Shown here piece after piece: positions 14,859 to 23,663 of a stretch of 64,000 bases of DNA (its first letter is position 1; each line of letters opens with the position of its first letter). Both the position numbers and the translations under genes were made by a program. The stretch is taken from positions 1,612,001-1,676,000 of the forward strand of contig JBICHN010000011.1 of assembly GCA_043101845.1 (NCBI GenBank). Direction: 5' to 3'. Source of the DNA: JBICHN01 sp043101845 (GTDB taxonomy: Bacteria; Planctomycetota; Phycisphaerae; Phycisphaerales; UBA5793). The notes beneath the pieces were generated by a model. That model saw only the letters and a program-made list of their open reading frames with translations. It was not told where the DNA came from and made no database searches.

Positions 14859-16175
14859 TCACGATTCAACGGCGGGCAGGACGCGACCGCGGCATTCGCC
14901 GAAGCCGATGCGCGGTCGGCCGTCGCCTCCGGCGTGGGCGCGCATGATGACCGTGTCGCCGTCCGCGAGGAACTTGCGTTCTTCGCCGGACGGCAGACTC
15001 ACCGGTTCAGTTCCGCGCCAGGTCAGTTCGAGAAGGCAGCCGCGCTTGTCCTTGTCCGGTCCGCTCACCGTGCCCGACGCGTAGAGATCGCCCGGACGCA
15101 CATTGCAGCCGGTTCGCGTCTGGTGCGCGAGCATGTGGCAGATGTTCCAGTACATGTACTTGAAGTTCGAACGCGTAATGACCGCCGGGGCCGTATTCGA
15201 CCGGCGCATCTGCTCGCTCTCGATCGCGACTTCAAGGTTCACATCGAAACCGCAGTTCCACGCCCCATCGAGATACGGCTGGGCGGCCGGATCATCCGTC
15301 TTTCGCTCGGTCTTGACACGGAATGGTTCGAGCGCATCCATCGTGACGACCCACGGGCTGATCGTCGTGGCGAAGTTCTTAGCCAGGAACGGTCCGAGTG
15401 GCACATACTCCCACTTCTGAATATCGCGCGCGGACCAGTCATTGACGATGACGAGGCCGAAGATGTGGTCCATCGCGTCGTCGACGGAGATCGAGCGCGT
15501 CCACTCATTCCCGGGACCGATGAGGAAACCGACTTCGAGTTCATAGTCGAGCAGGCGGCACGGGCCCGTCGTCGGCGCGTCCGCGTCGTCCGCTTTCGTT
15601 TGTCCGACGGGACGAGGGATCGGCGTGCCGCTCACGACAATCGAACTCGCCCGGCCGTGATATCCGACTGGAAGATGCTTCCAGTTCGGAAGCAGAGGCG
15701 CCTGATCCGGACGGAACATCCGTCCGACATTCGAAGCGTGAAACTCCGACGCGTAGAAGTCGGTGTAGTCTCCGATCACGCAGGGCAGATGCATCGTGAC
15801 CGAATCAATGGGCAGGAGGGCTCGCCGCTTGAGTTCCTCGTGGTCGCGCAGTTCGCCGGATGATTCGAGCAACCAGCGGAACACCCGGTTGCGAACGAGC
15901 GTCCAGGTCTTGCGGCCGCGCGACATGAACTCGTTGAGCGCCGGCTGATCGAAGAGTTCTTCCCCGAGTTGCGGTTGATCAGGACACAACTCCGGCCAGG
16001 CTTCCGCCAGATCGAGAACAAAGTCGCCGATCGCGACGCCCACCCGTCGCACTTCGCGCGGACCGCTGTTTCTCGAAAAGACGCCGTAGGGAAGATTCTG
16101 AATCGGAAAATCCGAATCGGGGTCATTCGCGGACTGGACCCAGCTGCGCGCGTTCGGGTCGGTGGTCTCCGGCAT
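14859..16175 (-). CDS. fahA: Fumarylacetoacetase
   Basis: A 438-residue enzyme that hydrolyses fumarylacetoacetate to fumarate and acetoacetate, the last step of tyrosine/homogentisate breakdown. Characteristic segments are FPIQNLPYGVF near the N-terminus, DYTDFYASEFHASNVGRMFR with the metal-ligand Asp, YELEVGFLIGPGNEW, NDWSARDIQKWEYVPLGPFLAKNF and WNICHMLAHQTRTGCNVRPGDL. Length matches the family (about 420-440). ATG 16175 is chosen because GGAG lies seven bases upstream; GTG 16181 is too close to it. The gene at 16210 is 34 bases upstream on the same strand and probably in the same transcript. No homogentisate dioxygenase or maleylacetoacetate isomerase is in the window. Confidence 0.95.
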   Translation of the reverse strand: MPETTDPNARSWVQSANDPDSDFPIQNLPYGVFSRNSGPREVRRVGVAIGDFVLDLAEAWPELCPDQPQLGEELFDQPALNEFMSRGRKTWTLVRNRVFRWLLESSGELRDHEELKRRALLPIDSVTMHLPCVIGDYTDFYASEFHASNVGRMFRPDQAPLLPNWKHLPVGYHGRASSIVVSGTPIPRPVGQTKADDADAPTTGPCRLLDYELEVGFLIGPGNEWTRSISVDDAMDHIFGLVIVNDWSARDIQKWEYVPLGPFLAKNFATTISPWVVTMDALEPFRVKTERKTDDPAAQPYLDGAWNCGFDVNLEVAIESEQMRRSNTAPAVITRSNFKYMYWNICHMLAHQTRTGCNVRPGDLYASGTVSGPDKDKRGCLLELTWRGTEPVSLPSGEERKFLADGDTVIMRAHAGGDGRPRIGFGECRGRVLPAVES

Positions 16176-16209
16176 CGCCACGCTCCATTTCGTTTCGCTC
16201 AGTTTCGGG

Positions 16210-17091
16210 TCACAGCCAGCCGAGTTCGCGCAACGCGTCCACCGGCTCGTCGAATGAGCACGACCCGAACGAGACCGCGTACCGCCGCGCCTCGATGATC
16301 TGGCCCGTCGACATCTTCCAACCGGCCACTTCGAACTCGTCCTCGGTAAACTTGAACTCGCGCGGATCTTCGATCTCGAGAATCGCCTGAATCTCGTCGG
16401 CGGTCAGCTTATGGGCGATCGCCGCGACTCCGGCGCCGAAGACATTGAGAAAGCCGTGTTCGGTGACGCCGATCTTCTCATTGCGATGACGCGCAGGATG
16501 ATGAAGTCCCGCGGTCGCCTTGAAGTACACGCGGTTCACCGCGGCATGATGCAGGAATTGCGCGAGCGATTCGACGCTGGGAAAGAGGTCCGCCGTCAGG
16601 CCTCCGGTCCGGATCTTCGCGGACGAATCGGAGTTCCCCATGGCCGTGATGAACCCGCGGTAGTCACGGTCGAGCGCGAGCTCATAGTACGGAGTAATCG
16701 CCGGCGAGAGCGTATCGCACACTTCGTCGAGAAAGTTGACATCATCGGTCTTCGTTTCGATGGAAGCGACGATCAGCCGATGGTCATGCTCGTCCTCGAA
16801 GTTCTCAAGCCGGTCGATCGAATCTTCGTAGGCCTCTTCCTTGATGAGCGCCGAGATCTGCCATGGATGGTCCGCTGAGATCTCGCCGCGCTCTTCGAAC
16901 GACGCCGCAGCCGCTTCGAATTCGTCGAGACGATCAAACGGAGTGATGAAACGACCGAGAAACTCGGCGTGGGGTCCTGAGTGGTACGACGCGAAGTTCT
17001 TGACCGCGGTCTCCATGTCGAGACCGGCAGGGGGAAACAGCCCGGCGTAATCAATGAGATTGAGCATGAACGCGCGAAGCGACGAGGTCAC
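16210..17091 (-). CDS. Conserved protein of unknown function, operonic with fahA
   Basis: A 293-residue cytoplasmic protein. GTG 17091 is the start: AGAAGGAG sits six bases upstream. It opens LRAFMLNLIDYAGLFPPAGLDM, a distinctive start I associate with uncharacterised bacterial proteins, and later has ITPYYELALDRDYRG, KIRTGGLTADLFPS and YFKATAGLHHPARH. A run of alternating beta strands and helices, with KATAGLHH and TGG near strand ends, would suit a TIM-barrel-like fold. The last 40 residues carry cysteine and arginine (IEARRYAVSFGSCSFDEP). It directly precedes fahA, so a role in aromatic amino acid breakdown is a reasonable guess only. The 195 bases upstream hold no gene. Confidence 0.6.
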   Translation of the reverse strand: MTSSLRAFMLNLIDYAGLFPPAGLDMETAVKNFASYHSGPHAEFLGRFITPFDRLDEFEAAAASFEERGEISADHPWQISALIKEEAYEDSIDRLENFEDEHDHRLIVASIETKTDDVNFLDEVCDTLSPAITPYYELALDRDYRGFITAMGNSDSSAKIRTGGLTADLFPSVESLAQFLHHAAVNRVYFKATAGLHHPARHRNEKIGVTEHGFLNVFGAGVAAIAHKLTADEIQAILEIEDPREFKFTEDEFEVAGWKMSTGQIIEARRYAVSFGSCSFDEPVDALRELGWL

Positions 17092-17233
17092 GAGCCACTC
17101 CTTCTAAGTCGTGTACCGTCCGGGGCGCCAGGTGGGCCCGACGAACAGGGATGGCAAGTGTAGCGCCGGGAGAATGAAGGCGAACTCGCATGGTTCGAGC
17201 CCCGTCGAATCGGGGGAAACCCGCGCATAAGGA

Positions 17234-17261
17234 ACGGGGCGCGGCTCCCGCCGCGCCCCGT
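17234..17261 (-). terminator. GC-rich hairpin after the tricorn gene
   Basis: ACGGGGCGCGGC and GCCGCGCCCCGT form a perfect 12-bp stem with a TCCC loop, 25 bases after the minus-strand stop of the tricorn gene. On that strand it is followed by TTCCTTAT, not a clean U run, so termination may be partial. Confidence 0.5.
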
Positions 17262-17286
17262 GTCGATTGTGGGTGCTATGCCGGGA

Positions 17287-20200
17287 TCAGCGATCGTCGT
17301 CCGTGACGCCCGAGCCGCTGCGATCCGGGTATACCGGCTTCGGCGTATCGCGGAATGGTTGCGCCTCGACCTCGGCGAGGACGACCTCGATCGCGCGATC
17401 CAGTTGCGGATCGGCGCCGTGGCGCATCTTCGCCGGATCGTCAATGACTTCAATATCGGGCTCGACGCCGTATCCCTCGATACCCCAGGTGCCGTCGACT
17501 TCGTAGAAGCCGAAGGTCGGGACGGAGGTGTAGCCGCCGTCGATGAGACTTGGGTTGCCGGAGATCCCGATGAGTCCGCCCCAGGTTCGCATGCCGACAA
17601 GCTTGCCGAGTCCAGACTGCCGGAAGTAGAACGGGAAGCAGTCCCCGCCCGAGCCGGCCGCTCCATTGATGAGCATCACCTTCGGCCCGAAATGTCCGAC
17701 CGGCGGCCAGCGCCAGTCGCGTCCGTCGCGGCGCGCCCAGTAGTTGCGTACCGGGCGATTGAGCAGCTCGATGAAACGATCCGGAATCTGCCCGCCACCG
17801 TTCCACCGCTCATCGATGACAAGGCCGTCTTTCTCCTGCTGGCCCATGAACTGTCGAATGAGGTCGTTCTGACCGTCATACCCGGTATTCGGGACATAGA
17901 TGTAACCAACGCGACCGTCCGTCTGCTCGTCGACATACTGACGCTTCGCTTCGATCCACGCACGGTAACGGAGATTCGATTCATCGCTCATTGGCTCGAT
18001 GATGAGGTCGCGTGGATTCGTGGCGCCGTCGGGACTCTCGCTGACCGTGATCGTGACGGCCTGGCCAGCGAGTCCCTGGAACGCCGCCCAGGGTTCCTGC
18101 GTCGTATCGAGCGGACGACCGTTGACCGCGACGAGGTAGTCGCCCTCGTTGACATCAACTCCCGGCTGGCTCAATGGTCCACGGGCGTCCGCGTCCCAGG
18201 GCCCCCCGGTATAGATGCGCGCGATCTTGAATGCGGCCGGCGCCTCATCCTCACCTTCGCTGAGTTCGAAGTCGCAACCGAGCATGCCAACGCTCATCGA
18301 CGATGCGCTCTCGAGGGGTCCGCCCCAGCGATAGGCGTGCGATGAGTTCAATTCGCCGATCATCTCGCCGAGGATGTAGTTCACATCCTCCCGATTCGCC
18401 GCATACTCGACGAGTCCGATGTAACGCTCGCCAATCGCTGGCCAATCGACGCCGTGCATGTCGGGGTCGTAGAAATAGTCGCGTTGAATGCGCCACGCGT
18501 CCGTGAGAATCTGACGCCACTCCGCCCGCGGACTGATATGCGCGAGCAGCCCATTCGTCTGGACGCGCTTCTCGAGGTTGGCGCCGGGACCTGCGTCGGC
18601 GATCGCCCAGGCGCCGTTCGCGTTTACGAGCATCTTCTGGCCGTCGGCCGAGAGCATGAAGCCGCTCACGCCGTCGAGGATCTTCGTTTCTTCCTGGTCG
18701 TCGAGCTTGTACTGATAGAGCGTGCCGGCGCCGTCGACGCCCGCCTGGGGATACCGCACATAGAAGAGGGCGCTTTCACCGCCCGCCATGGAGCCGTAGT
18801 TGCCCGCGGCGATCGCGATCATCATCGCCCGCTCTTCGAACCCGTCGAGATCGATCTCGAGCGGCGCCTCCTCCTCTTCTTCCTCTTCGTCGGCTTCGTC
18901 GCCGTTCTCTTCATCTGTTTCGCCACCGTCGTCGGCGTCGCCTTCTTCGTCATCGCCCGCGTCCGCTTCGTCCGTCTCGTCGGAGTTGTCTCCCTCGTCG
19001 GAGTCGGAGTCTTCGTCCTCGGACTCGTCCTTCTCCTCCTCGGTTTCGAACTCCTCCTCGTCCGACTCCGGCGCGAACGGCGACGCAATGTCGTCGCGAA
19101 GCGTGGCGGCGAGCAGGACGGTCGAATTCGGATAGATGAACGACCAGTCCATGTCGCCGTAGACTGGGGTGAACGATCGATTCGACGCGAACCAGAGGTA
19201 ATCACCGGAGCGGTCGAACCGTGGCGAGCCATTACTGAACATGTCCGAGGTGACCTGCTCGCTCTGTCCGTCGTCGACCTTATAGAGCACGATCACCTGA
19301 TTGCGATTCGGCGCCGTCTTCGCGTACGCGATCCAACTCGAATCCGGCGCCCAGTCGAGATCGATCGAATTCGCCCATTCGTCCGTGTCGATGTGTTTCG
19401 ATTCGCCGGAGTCGACGGTGTGCAGGTAGAGCGCGCCAGTCTTATCCGTGAAGGCGATGTGCTTCGAGTCTGGCGACCAGATCGGGTCATACCGGAACGC
19501 GCTTCCATCGGAAGTGAGACGCCGCGGCTCTTCGCGTCCGTCGGACTGCGTGATCATGAGTTCGTATTCCCCGGTCTCATCCGAGAAATAGGCGATCCAC
19601 CGTCCGTCGGGAGACCACGCGGGGTCGCGCTCGGCGACTCCATCAGTACGCGTCAGATTTCGCGGACTGCCATTCTCAGCCGGCAGAGTCCAGATGTCGC
19701 CGCGCACTTCGGCGACGGCGCGCTTACCGGTGGGCGAAACGCGCATGCCCATCAGATTGCTCGACACATCGATAAGCGATGACTTGATCGACGGTCGGTC
19801 GCCGGGAATCCGAATCTCGACCGGGTGATGCTCGTTCGTATCGAGATCGAGAAGGTGCAGCCGTCCCGCGTGCTCGAACACGATGCTGTCCGGGCCGATC
19901 GAGGGCCATTTCACATCGTGATCCGTGAAGTGCGTGACCTGTTCGCGACGGCCGGAGCGCGTGTTGTAGGACCAGAGATTCGCCCGACTCGATGGACCGG
20001 CGTCGGAAAGGTAATAGACGGAGTCGCCACTCCACATCGGCAGATCGTCGAGGCCTTCGTGCGTCGTAATCCGCTTGCTCTCGTAGGTCTCGAGATCAAA
20101 GAGCCAGATATCCGGCGCGTTCCCTCCCTGGTAACGCTTCCAGGTGCTCCAGATCGAGGAATAGGGGGTGTAGGCGAGCCACCGTCCGTCTTCACTGATC

Positions 20201-20700
20201 TGCCCGAAGGCGCCGTACGGAACCGGCAGCCGCTCGGGGAGCGCGCGGCCCGCGGTCGTCAAGAAGAGTTGCGACCAGCCCTGTCCGACTTCACGGCCGG
20301 AGTTGAACATCACGCGGCCGTCCGGCGCCCAGTCTACGACTCGGTCCGAGCCAGGATGCCAGGTGAGCCGCTCGGGAACTCCGCCTTCGATGTCGAGGAC
20401 ATACACATCGCCATTGCCGTCATAGTTTCCAGAGAACGCGATGCGCGTGCCGTCGTGATTGAACTTCGGAAAGATCTCCGATCCGGCGGGGGAGCTGAGC
20501 GGAGTCGCCACGCCGCCTTCCTTCGGAGCGATCCATATGTCGTTCGCATACACGAATGCGATGTGCGATGCGCTCACATCGGGGAATCGGAGCATCACCG
20601 CGTCGGGTGTGTGCTCATCGGAATTCTGAGCCGTGGCGTGAGAAGTCGATCCGAACAATGCGACGGCGCCGGCTGCGGCGAGGGACCATGAACGACACAT
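17287..20700 (-). CDS. Tricorn-like S41 protease with a long acidic insert
   Basis: A 1137-residue exported protease. The N-terminus is a signal peptide (SLAAAGAVALFGSTSHATA). Residues about 35-520 hold beta-propeller repeats (FPKFNHDGTRIAFSG, WSPDGRWIAYFSDE, WSPDSKHIAFTDK). A tricorn core follows: LNSSHAYRWGG with the catalytic His, a PDZ segment (DYLVAVNGRPL) and the S41 domain, whose nucleophile Ser is at about residue 1017 (GSGGDCFPF), with GVEPDIEV at the end. Family members degrade oligopeptides and are often large hexamers. Unusually, residues about 541-617 between propeller and core are almost pure Asp/Glu/Ser/Ala. The gene is divergent from the OPT oligopeptide transporter, which suggests linked peptide use. 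Confidence 0.93.
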   Translation of the reverse strand: MCRSWSLAAAGAVALFGSTSHATAQNSDEHTPDAVMLRFPDVSASHIAFVYANDIWIAPKEGGVATPLSSPAGSEIFPKFNHDGTRIAFSGNYDGNGDVYVLDIEGGVPERLTWHPGSDRVVDWAPDGRVMFNSGREVGQGWSQLFLTTAGRALPERLPVPYGAFGQISEDGRWLAYTPYSSIWSTWKRYQGGNAPDIWLFDLETYESKRITTHEGLDDLPMWSGDSVYYLSDAGPSSRANLWSYNTRSGRREQVTHFTDHDVKWPSIGPDSIVFEHAGRLHLLDLDTNEHHPVEIRIPGDRPSIKSSLIDVSSNLMGMRVSPTGKRAVAEVRGDIWTLPAENGSPRNLTRTDGVAERDPAWSPDGRWIAYFSDETGEYELMITQSDGREEPRRLTSDGSAFRYDPIWSPDSKHIAFTDKTGALYLHTVDSGESKHIDTDEWANSIDLDWAPDSSWIAYAKTAPNRNQVIVLYKVDDGQSEQVTSDMFSNGSPRFDRSGDYLWFASNRSFTPVYGDMDWSFIYPNSTVLLAATLRDDIASPFAPESDEEEFETEEEKDESEDEDSDSDEGDNSDETDEADAGDDEEGDADDGGETDEENGDEADEEEEEEEAPLEIDLDGFEERAMMIAIAAGNYGSMAGGESALFYVRYPQAGVDGAGTLYQYKLDDQEETKILDGVSGFMLSADGQKMLVNANGAWAIADAGPGANLEKRVQTNGLLAHISPRAEWRQILTDAWRIQRDYFYDPDMHGVDWPAIGERYIGLVEYAANREDVNYILGEMIGELNSSHAYRWGGPLESASSMSVGMLGCDFELSEGEDEAPAAFKIARIYTGGPWDADARGPLSQPGVDVNEGDYLVAVNGRPLDTTQEPWAAFQGLAGQAVTITVSESPDGATNPRDLIIEPMSDESNLRYRAWIEAKRQYVDEQTDGRVGYIYVPNTGYDGQNDLIRQFMGQQEKDGLVIDERWNGGGQIPDRFIELLNRPVRNYWARRDGRDWRWPPVGHFGPKVMLINGAAGSGGDCFPFYFRQSGLGKLVGMRTWGGLIGISGNPSLIDGGYTSVPTFGFYEVDGTWGIEGYGVEPDIEVIDDPAKMRHGADPQLDRAIEVVLAEVEAQPFRDTPKPVYPDRSGSGVTDDDR

Positions 20701-20880
20701 CAGCGATCTCCAGACGGTGAAATCAAGTGACGGGGCCGACAGGATAGCGCCCCGTTATGGTTCAAGGGGCTCATACCGGAACGGTTTCGATTCGTTTCAC
20801 GCGACTCGATCCGAGGCTGCGCGGTTGCGTTCCACGGAAAAAGTCGGCAGGATATCGGCGCCCTTCGTGAGGAGCGATCC

Positions 20881-22701
20881 ATGTCGGACCAGTCGCCGGG
20901 GAATGAACAAGGCGGACTTCTTCGAGATGTCTTCCAGACGCGATACCGGGAAGTCACCATCTCGGCGATCATTCTCGGCGTCCTGCTCGGCGTGGTGATG
21001 AACGCTGCGATCACCTACGCGGGGTTGAAGATCGGCTTCACGATCGGTGGCTCGGCGATCGCCGCGGTGCTCGGATTCGGCATCCTTCGGGGCGTGCTCC
21101 GGCGGGGCACCATCCTCGAAACGAACATCACGCAGACCGTCGCGTCCTCCGTGAATACCTCGAATTCGGGCATTATCTTCACGGTGCCCGCGCTCTACCT
21201 GCTCGGCGTCGAATTCAACATCTGGCTCATGCTCGCGGCGTGCGTCGCCGGCGCCGTGCTCGGAGTCGCGTTCATCATCCCGACCCGAAAGCAGATGATC
21301 GATATCGAGCGGCTGCGCTTTCCGAGCGCCTATGCGGTTGGCGCCATCCTCAAGGCCCCCGGGGCCGGCGTAACGAAGTCGCTCGTCCTCGTCGCCGGCA
21401 TGCTCGTCGCGGCGCTCATCTTTCTTCCGACTCAGTTGCCGGTGCTCACCGACGGGAAAGTGGCGCTCAGCAATCTGGGGTGGTCGTGGCTCGGAAACGA
21501 GACGATCGATGTCGGCATGATCATCGGGCTGCCGGCCGAGATGCAGTTCATCTTCGCGATTGCGCCGTTTGCGCTGGGCGCAGGATATCTGACGGGTCGC
21601 GCGGGCCTCGTCGTTCTCGCGGGCGGCGTGCTTGCGTACCTGGTTATCAATCCGATCGCCTTCAACCTGGGCTGGCTTCCCGAGTCGGTGGAGGCGGCCG
21701 GGGTCGGGAGCGTTGGCCGCAGCCTCTACAACCAGCCGCTGGGAATCGGACTTCTGCTCGGCGGCGCCGTCATGGGCATTCTCGCAGCGCTCCCCGCGTT
21801 GAAGGCGGCGCTGAAAAGTCTGCGCGCCGCGTCCGGCCGTCCGGGCTCGGAGGAAATGAGTCTCGGGTTTCTCGCGGTCGCGATTCTCGTCGCCTTCGCG
21901 GTGCTCTTCATCACGGCGCACCTTGCGATCGGGGCGGAGAGCGGCGGCCTCCTGAGTGGGCTGCCGAAGATCGCCGAGAGCGCGCTCATCGCCGTCGTGG
22001 GCACCGGTTGGATCTGGTTCGCCGGGATCATCATCGCACAGTGCACCGGCATGACCGACTGGTCGCCGATTTCCGGCCTCGCGCTTTTGACCGTGGTGCT
22101 TGTCATGTTTCTCGCCGGCACGAGCGAGGTGGTCGCCTCAGTTCTCGTCGGCGCCGCGCTGTGCACCGCGATCACCGAATGCGCCGACATGATGGCCGAC
22201 CTGCGGACCGGATACATCGTTGGAGCCAAGCCCAAGCGGCAGCAGTTCGTCGAGATCTTCGCGTCGGCGCTCGGGCCGGCGGTGACCTTCGCGACAATCG
22301 CGCTCATCGTCGCTTCGAACACGAAGCAGTTCGGGATTCCGATGGGCGAAGGCACGCCGACGATCGCGCCTCAGGCGGTGGCGCTCAAGGGCGTCATCGA
22401 AGCGGTGCAGGGCGGCGCCGTGCCCTACGCCCTCTACGGCGCCGGGGCGCTGCTCGGCCTCTTTCTTGGTCTCGGGAGTTTCGCAGGTCTCGGCGTGCTC
22501 GTCGGACTCTCGATGTACCTGCCGATCGTCTACATTCTGCCCTACGGCCTCGGCTGTCTTGTCAATCTCGCGGTGACGAAGGTCAAGGGACGACGATGGG
22601 CCGAGGATTGGGGCATTCCATTCTGCGCCGGGCTCATCGTCGGCGAGGCGATCCTTGCGCTGGGCGTGAACTCCTATGTGCTGCTCGCTTCCGCCGGCTG
22701 A
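20881..22701 (+). CDS. OPT family oligopeptide transporter
   Basis: A 606-residue polytopic membrane protein with about 14-16 hydrophobic segments. The OPT/YSL signatures are present: VVMNAAITYAGLKIGFTIGGS near the N-terminus, ETNITQTVASSVNTSNSG, and RLRFPSAYAVGAILKAPGAG. Family members import peptides or metal-chelator complexes. It starts at ATG 20881, 180 bases from the divergent tricorn protease gene, a layout consistent with protein breakdown outside the cytoplasm feeding peptide uptake. The following gene, 21 bases downstream, encodes a small membrane protein and is probably co-transcribed. Confidence 0.92.
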   Translation: MSDQSPGNEQGGLLRDVFQTRYREVTISAIILGVLLGVVMNAAITYAGLKIGFTIGGSAIAAVLGFGILRGVLRRGTILETNITQTVASSVNTSNSGIIFTVPALYLLGVEFNIWLMLAACVAGAVLGVAFIIPTRKQMIDIERLRFPSAYAVGAILKAPGAGVTKSLVLVAGMLVAALIFLPTQLPVLTDGKVALSNLGWSWLGNETIDVGMIIGLPAEMQFIFAIAPFALGAGYLTGRAGLVVLAGGVLAYLVINPIAFNLGWLPESVEAAGVGSVGRSLYNQPLGIGLLLGGAVMGILAALPALKAALKSLRAASGRPGSEEMSLGFLAVAILVAFAVLFITAHLAIGAESGGLLSGLPKIAESALIAVVGTGWIWFAGIIIAQCTGMTDWSPISGLALLTVVLVMFLAGTSEVVASVLVGAALCTAITECADMMADLRTGYIVGAKPKRQQFVEIFASALGPAVTFATIALIVASNTKQFGIPMGEGTPTIAPQAVALKGVIEAVQGGAVPYALYGAGALLGLFLGLGSFAGLGVLVGLSMYLPIVYILPYGLGCLVNLAVTKVKGRRWAEDWGIPFCAGLIVGEAILALGVNSYVLLASAG

Positions 22702-22722
22702 TCGCGAACAGGAACGACCATC

Positions 22723-23490
22723 ATGAAGTTGATCGCCAACCTTCTCATCATCGCATCCATGATCGTCGGTGGGATCGCCGCGTCGACGGCCTATCTCGTC
22801 TCAATTGAACGGCTCGAACTCATAGTGGAAGAGCAAGCCGCCGACCCTGAACCCGAGTGGCCGCAACTCTCAGCGCCCGCCGGACAGGTCGCCGCGACGA
22901 CCGGGGAAGGATCGGCTCCGTTATTCGCGGCAGGAACTGCGATCGATCCGCCGACGCTTGCGATCCTCAAAGCGAATGAAATTGAGAATGTTCGTCTGGA
23001 GACCTTCGAATTCGCGAACTGGCAATCGCGATGGTGGTTCGTCGCATCGTGCGCTGGACTCGTCATTGCTGCAGGACTCCTTCGCAAGTCCAGCGCGGCG
23101 GAGGGCCTTTCTCCAAACGCCGCGTCGAGCGAACGCGGTCCGCATGCGTCGCTCGGCCAGGCGCTCGACGCGGTTCGGGCGTTGCGCGACGAGGTGGCGC
23201 ACGCGTCGACCGACGCGGAGCGACTTCGTCTCATTCGCGGGGGGATCGGCGATTCGATCTCGTTCATGCTCGAGGACTTCGCCGATCGCCGGGGCGAGTT
23301 ACTGCAACGAGTTGGAATGGCGCGCTATGCGGAGATCATGGATCCGCTCGCGGAAGCGGAACGCTATCTCAACCGCGCCTGGTCCGCGGCGGTCGATGAG
23401 GTCACGGATGAGTCGGTCGATTCGCTCGCTACCGCGGAGCCGGCGCTCGAGCGAGCGGTGAAGCGGCTCGAGATGTCTCATTCCGCCTGA
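22723..23490 (+). CDS. Two-pass membrane protein of unknown function
   Basis: A 255-residue protein with an N-terminal transmembrane segment (LIANLLIIASMIVGGIAAST), a periplasmic-looking proline-rich loop with WPQLSAPAG, a second transmembrane segment around residues 104-120 (WWFVASCAGLVIAAGLL), and a cytoplasmic helical tail (LDAVRALRDEVAHASTDAERLRLI). No family is recognised. It lies immediately downstream of the OPT transporter with only 21 bases between, so it may be an accessory subunit. The 173 bases after it hold no gene and probably carry the promoter of the efflux operon. Confidence 0.6.
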   Translation: MKLIANLLIIASMIVGGIAASTAYLVSIERLELIVEEQAADPEPEWPQLSAPAGQVAATTGEGSAPLFAAGTAIDPPTLAILKANEIENVRLETFEFANWQSRWWFVASCAGLVIAAGLLRKSSAAEGLSPNAASSERGPHASLGQALDAVRALRDEVAHASTDAERLRLIRGGIGDSISFMLEDFADRRGELLQRVGMARYAEIMDPLAEAERYLNRAWSAAVDEVTDESVDSLATAEPALERAVKRLEMSHSA

Positions 23491-23663
23491 GCCGGGATTC
23501 CGCCCCAATTCCGCGTCGTCCGGGCAACTTTGCCCTCTCTGAACCGAATAAGTAACGACGCCGCTCCGCCCGGTCGTCGCGGGGCGCCGCGTGGCGCTGC
23601 GGCTATGCTGTGGCGTTCGCAGTCTCGACTCCCTTCTTGCCCCACCTCCGACGGAGTTCCGTA

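Noticed and set aside
18454..19782. 442-codon plus-strand ORF opposite the tricorn gene
   Set aside because: Antisense shadow; its hydrophobic run (LVFLLLVEL-like) is the reverse of the acidic Asp/Glu insert, not a membrane protein.
21240..22808. 522-codon ORF inside the OPT transporter gene
   Set aside because: Alternative frame of the transporter; Arg-rich and without motifs.
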